This document shows positions 15,464 to 18,722 of a stretch of 18,722 nucleotides of DNA, one piece after another. The DNA is taken from NCBI GenBank assembly GCA_017622635.1, contig JAGAQS010000252.1:1-18722 (forward strand), read 5' to 3'. Under the pieces are notes generated by a model, which saw nothing but the letters and a program-made list of their open reading frames with translations, was not told the origin of the DNA and did no database searches. The position numbers and the translations under genes are program-made. This stretch comes from Ruminococcus sp. (GTDB lineage: Bacteria > Bacillota > Clostridia > Oscillospirales > Ruminococcaceae). How positions within the stretch are numbered: the first letter of the stretch is position 1; every line of letters starts with the position of its first letter.

Positions 15464-16099
15464 ATGAAGAAACTGCTTTCCGCAGTTACATCTCTTGTCA
15501 TGGCGGCAACGTTTGTGTCAAGTGCATTTACTTCGTCTCTTGTAGTTAGTGCTGCCGGCAGTGTTCCTGCCGTGCAGCCTAATGTTAGTATGGGCGGAGT
15601 AAAAGATGTTACTGCAAATAAGAATGCGTCTAATGCAGATTTTATCGTTGACCTGGTAAATCCTGAAGATGAAAACGGCTACTGGCACGCAAATGCAGGC
15701 GAAAATGTTAACGTTGACGCACACATTAAAACAAATACATCAGGTCTTACTGTTGCCGGTTTCTCATTCGATATTACAGTTGAAGGCGGTATCAAGATTG
15801 CAGAAATTGTAAAGATTTGTCCTGCTCTCAATAATACAGCACTTGTAAGTGACTACAATTCAGGTAACGTAAACGGTACTTCAGAAGGTAAGGACGGCGA
15901 CGGTCTTACTGTAACAGACGGTAATCTTTTCTATTATACATTTAATGTACCTGAGGGAACACCCGACGGACTTTATGAACTCAATTTCACAAAGACTGAA
16001 CTCCTGAAAGCTGATAAGACACGTCACAATGTAAGTGTACAGAAAGGTTACATTCAGGTAGGTGACGTTAAGGATACCACAACTACAACAGATGCCTAG
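15464..16099 (+). CDS. scaB: Scaffoldin ScaB, N-terminal piece ending at an in-frame TAG
   Basis: 211 residues before a TAG at 16097-16099. Signal peptide about 1-31 (MKKLLSAVTSLVMAATFVSS, cleavage near VSAA). The first cohesin covers about 60-200 (DFIVDLVNPEDENGYWHANA to KGYIQVGD) and is nearly identical to the ScaA cohesin. The frame then enters a Thr-rich linker (DTTTTTDA) and meets TAG. The same frame continues with TTTTKDSG and further cohesins to the end of the window, with no new ribosome site after the stop. So this is the front of a much longer scaffoldin. As written, the cell would secrete a single cohesin without dockerin or anchor. The ribosome site AAAGGAA and the 51-base gap to scaA suggest cotranscription. 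Confidence 0.85.
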   Translation: MKKLLSAVTSLVMAATFVSSAFTSSLVVSAAGSVPAVQPNVSMGGVKDVTANKNASNADFIVDLVNPEDENGYWHANAGENVNVDAHIKTNTSGLTVAGFSFDITVEGGIKIAEIVKICPALNNTALVSDYNSGNVNGTSEGKDGDGLTVTDGNLFYYTFNVPEGTPDGLYELNFTKTELLKADKTRHNVSVQKGYIQVGDVKDTTTTTDA

Positions 16100-18722
16100 A
16101 CAACAACCACAAAGGATTCTGGTGACAATACAACAACAACCAAGAAAGATGATGATAATCCCGTATCAGGCGATTTCATTGTTGACCTGGTAAACCCTGA
16201 AGATGAAAACGGCTACTGGCACGCAAAAGCAGGCGAAACAGTTGACGTTGACGCACATATCACAACAAAGAAATCAGGTCTTACTGTTGCCGGTTTCTCA
16301 TTCGACCTTACAATTGAAGGCGGTATCAAGATTGTAGAAGTTGTAAAGCAGTGTCCTGCTCTTAATAATGCAGCACTTGTAAGTGACTACAATTCAGGTA
16401 ACGTAAACGGTACTTCCGAGGGTAAGGACGGCGACGGTCTTACTATACAGGATGGTAACCTTTTCTATTACACATTAGAAGTACCCGAGGGAACACCCGA
16501 CGGACTTTATGAACTGAATTACACAAAGGCTGAACTCCTGAAAGCTGATAAGACACGTCACAATGTGGGCGTTCAGAAAGGTTACATTCAGGTAGGCGAT
16601 ACAGCAGATACCACAACTACAACAAAGGCTACTACCACAACTAAGGCAACTACAACTACTACTGTTACAAATGCTTCCACAACTACAACAAGCAAACAGA
16701 CAACAGTTTCTACTACAGCTTCTACAGTTGCAACAACTACAACAGTAACAAGTTACACTCCCGCTGAGGGTAACGCTGCATGGGTTATCCCGACAGTTCA
16801 CGCTCAGAGAGGTGAAAAGGTTACTCTTGATGTAGTTGTAAACGGTGATTCTGACCTTGCAGTAGCAGGTGCAGAATTTGACATCAAGGCTGATTCTGTT
16901 TTCGGCAAGCCGAACGCAACAGGTTCAGCAGCTTATGATGCATCTCTTGAATACAATAAAGATACCAACGAATATGCATTCGGTCAGAACGTAGGTAAGG
17001 GTACAGTTGCAAAGAATGGTGATATCGTTCTTTCAATTGAGTATACTGTTCCTACTGATATCGAAGCAGGCGAATATCCGGTTACATGGAGTGACCTCTT
17101 TGTAAGTGATACAAACGGTCTTGATATCACGGACAAGGTTGAAACTGTAAACGGTGCAATAATCATTGACGAAACATACGACGGCGAAATTGCTTGGGAT
17201 ATCCCCGAAGTTACAGCTAAGCCCGGCGAAACAGTAACACTTGATGTTATCGTTAAGGATACTGAAAACGCAGCTATTCCTGTAGCAGGTGCACAGTTCA
17301 AGATTACTGCTGATACAGCTGAATTTGTTTCTGTAGACAAGAAAACAGCAGCTTATGACTCAGATGTCGAAAACAACCCCGAAACAAACGAATTTGCATT
17401 CGGTCAGGGTCAGGGCAAGGGTACAGCAGCAGCTGACGGTGCTAAGATTTTCACACTTACTTATACAGCTCCTACAGCTCCCGGCGTATATCCTGTAACA
17501 TGGTCTGAAACATTTATTTCAGATACAAACGGTAACGAACTTACTCAGATTTCTTTCCTCGACGGTTCAATCACTGTTGAAGACGACGTTGCAGAGGGTG
17601 AAGTATCATGGGTAATTCCTGAAGTTGACGCAGAACCCGGTGACACAGTTACTATGGAAGTTCTCGTTAAGGACAGCTCGAATCCCGGTCTTTCTGTAGC
17701 AGGTGCACAGTTTGCTATAAACGCTGATTCACCTATCGTATACGCAGGTGTAACAGGTTCTGAAGCTTACGATGCAGAAGTTATAGACAATGCAAAGACA
17801 AATGAATTTGCATTTGCTCAGGGAATCGGTAAGGGTACAGCAGCTGCAAATGACGGAAAGGTACTTGTTCTTACATATACAGTTCCTGACGACTGTGCAG
17901 ACGGCAGATATCCTGTTAAGTGGTCCGACGCTTTCATAAGCGATACAAACGGTAACGATATTACTGAAAAGGTAAAGCTCGTTGACGGTGCTATCAATAT
18001 CAAGGCTAAGACAACCACAACAACTACAAAGGCTACAACAACTACAGCTTCTACAACTCAGACAACAGTTACTACAACTACAACAACCGCTACTACAACA
18101 ACTACAGTCACAGCTCCCAGTGGTGCAATCATCTGGGAAATTGACAGAGTTGAAGCAGAACCTGGTGAAACAGTTACTGTAAACATGGTTGTAAAGGATA
18201 CAAACAATTCAAAACTCCCTGTAGGTGGTGCTCAGTTCGTAATCAAGGCTGATTCACCTATCGGTCACGGTAAGTCAAGCGGTACACCTTACGGTTCAGA
18301 GCTTGTCGGAAATGACACAACAGACGAATATGCATTTGCAAACGCTACAGGTGCAGGCGTTGCAGCAAGCACAGGCGACATCGTTATTTCACTTGAATAC
18401 ACTGTTCCTGAAGACTGTGAAGCCGGCGAATATCCTGTAACAATTTCAGACCTTTTTGCAAGCAGTGCAGACGGTCTTGACATCACCAAAAATATCATGA
18501 CAATTGACGGTGCTATCATCGTTAAGGCTAAGACAACCACAACAACTACAACTACAACTCAGACAACCACAACAACTACAACTACAACTCAGACAACCAC
18601 AACAACATCTGCTCCTACAACAACAACTACTACAACATCTGCTACTGTTGCTCCCGGCAACATCATGTGGGTAGTTGACACTGTAACAGCTAACCCCGGC
18701 GATGAAGTTAAGGTTAACGTTG
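16100..18722 (+). pseudogene. scaB: Scaffoldin ScaB continued after the TAG: cohesins 2-7 (partial at window end)
   Basis: An open frame in register with the 15464 start runs from the TAG to the last base. Cohesin 2 (16172-16600) is of the ScaA type. Cohesins 3 (16769-17170), 4 (17183-17575), 5 (17597-18004), 6 (18122-18532) and 7 (18656 to the end, cut off) are of a second type with the pattern WxIPxVxAxPGE at the start and LDGxI at the end. Thr-rich linkers separate 2/3, 5/6 and 6/7, but 3/4/5 are joined by only a few residues. In R. flavefaciens the second-type cohesins bind the ScaA dockerin. Without readthrough or correction this part cannot be translated, since no start with a ribosome site follows the stop; I therefore list it as an interrupted gene. 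Confidence 0.75.
18531..18605 (+). repeat. 30-base perfect tandem repeat in a scaB linker
   Basis: A 30-base unit starting AGACAACCACAACAACTACA is present at 18531-18560 and 18561-18590, and a third copy begins at 18591 (about 15 bases). It encodes ten residues, mostly Thr with one Gln. Such a repeat can change copy number by slippage. Confidence 0.85.

Noticed and set aside
16097..16099. General reassignment of TAG to an amino acid
   Set aside because: gerC in the same window ends in TAG and its frame meets TGA only a few codons later, next to the polA promoter, so TAG works as a normal stop here. Partial suppression is still possible.
16475..16801. Cys/Ser-rich open frame on the - strand in the scaB linker
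   Set aside because: Its Cys and Ser content is just the reverse complement of the threonine codons of the linker.
14500..18650. ACA/ACT-rich repeat blocks that look like an array
   Set aside because: They are in-frame threonine linkers between modules, without regular spacers or palindromic repeats, so not CRISPR.

Overview
The window looks like chromosomal DNA of a cellulosome-forming Ruminococcus, closest in layout to Ruminococcus flavefaciens. The main reason is the order on the + strand at the right end: scaC, scaA, then the start of scaB, with cohesin modules, asymmetric dockerins and threonine-rich linkers. The rest fits a low-GC Firmicute: TTGACA/TATAAT promoters, strong AGGAGG-type ribosome sites, a tRNA/5S cluster and a GerABC-type germinant receptor operon. 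The species name is an inference from gene order and protein features; no database search was done.

Layout. 79-523: a near-consensus promoter drives tRNA-Lys, tRNA-Glu, 5S rRNA and tRNA-Asn, ending in an intrinsic terminator. 543-958: a small unidentified gene that reads as two overlapping-frame pieces joined at an A AAA AAA slippery heptamer. 960-988: a terminator shared by converging genes. 992-6112 (- strand): a housekeeping operon transcribed polA, rimI, a membrane protein, an unknown protein with a weak SUKH-like look, tsaD, and a small Cys-rich protein. 6173-9189 (- strand): gerA, gerB and an unusually short gerC. 9299-10821 (+ strand): a GtrA-like membrane protein overlapping a dusB-type dihydrouridine synthase. 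10822-12343: an intergenic region with an inverted repeat and promoter, then a CapA-type lipoprotein. 12344-12736: a long, structured leader. 12737-18722: scaC, scaA and scaB (scaB runs off the end).

How the parts work together. In the R. flavefaciens model the ScaA cohesin takes up dockerin-bearing enzymes or the ScaC adaptor, ScaC changes the specificity through its own cohesin, and the ScaA dockerin docks on ScaB, which in turn is anchored to the wall through ScaE. Here ScaA has one canonical cohesin after a large N-terminal domain. ScaB starts with two cohesins almost identical to the ScaA one, followed by at least five of a second type.

The most striking observation is an in-frame TAG codon at 16097-16099, in the first threonine linker of scaB. 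The frame stays open on both sides and the repeats continue normally to the end of the window. Either this strain makes only a one-cohesin ScaB fragment, or the codon is read through, or it is a sequence error. Other points worth checking are the slippery heptamer in the small gene near the left end, the structured leader before scaC, the palindromes just upstream of the scaA and scaB ribosome sites, the short gerC, and the accessory gene pair inserted between rimI and tsaD.
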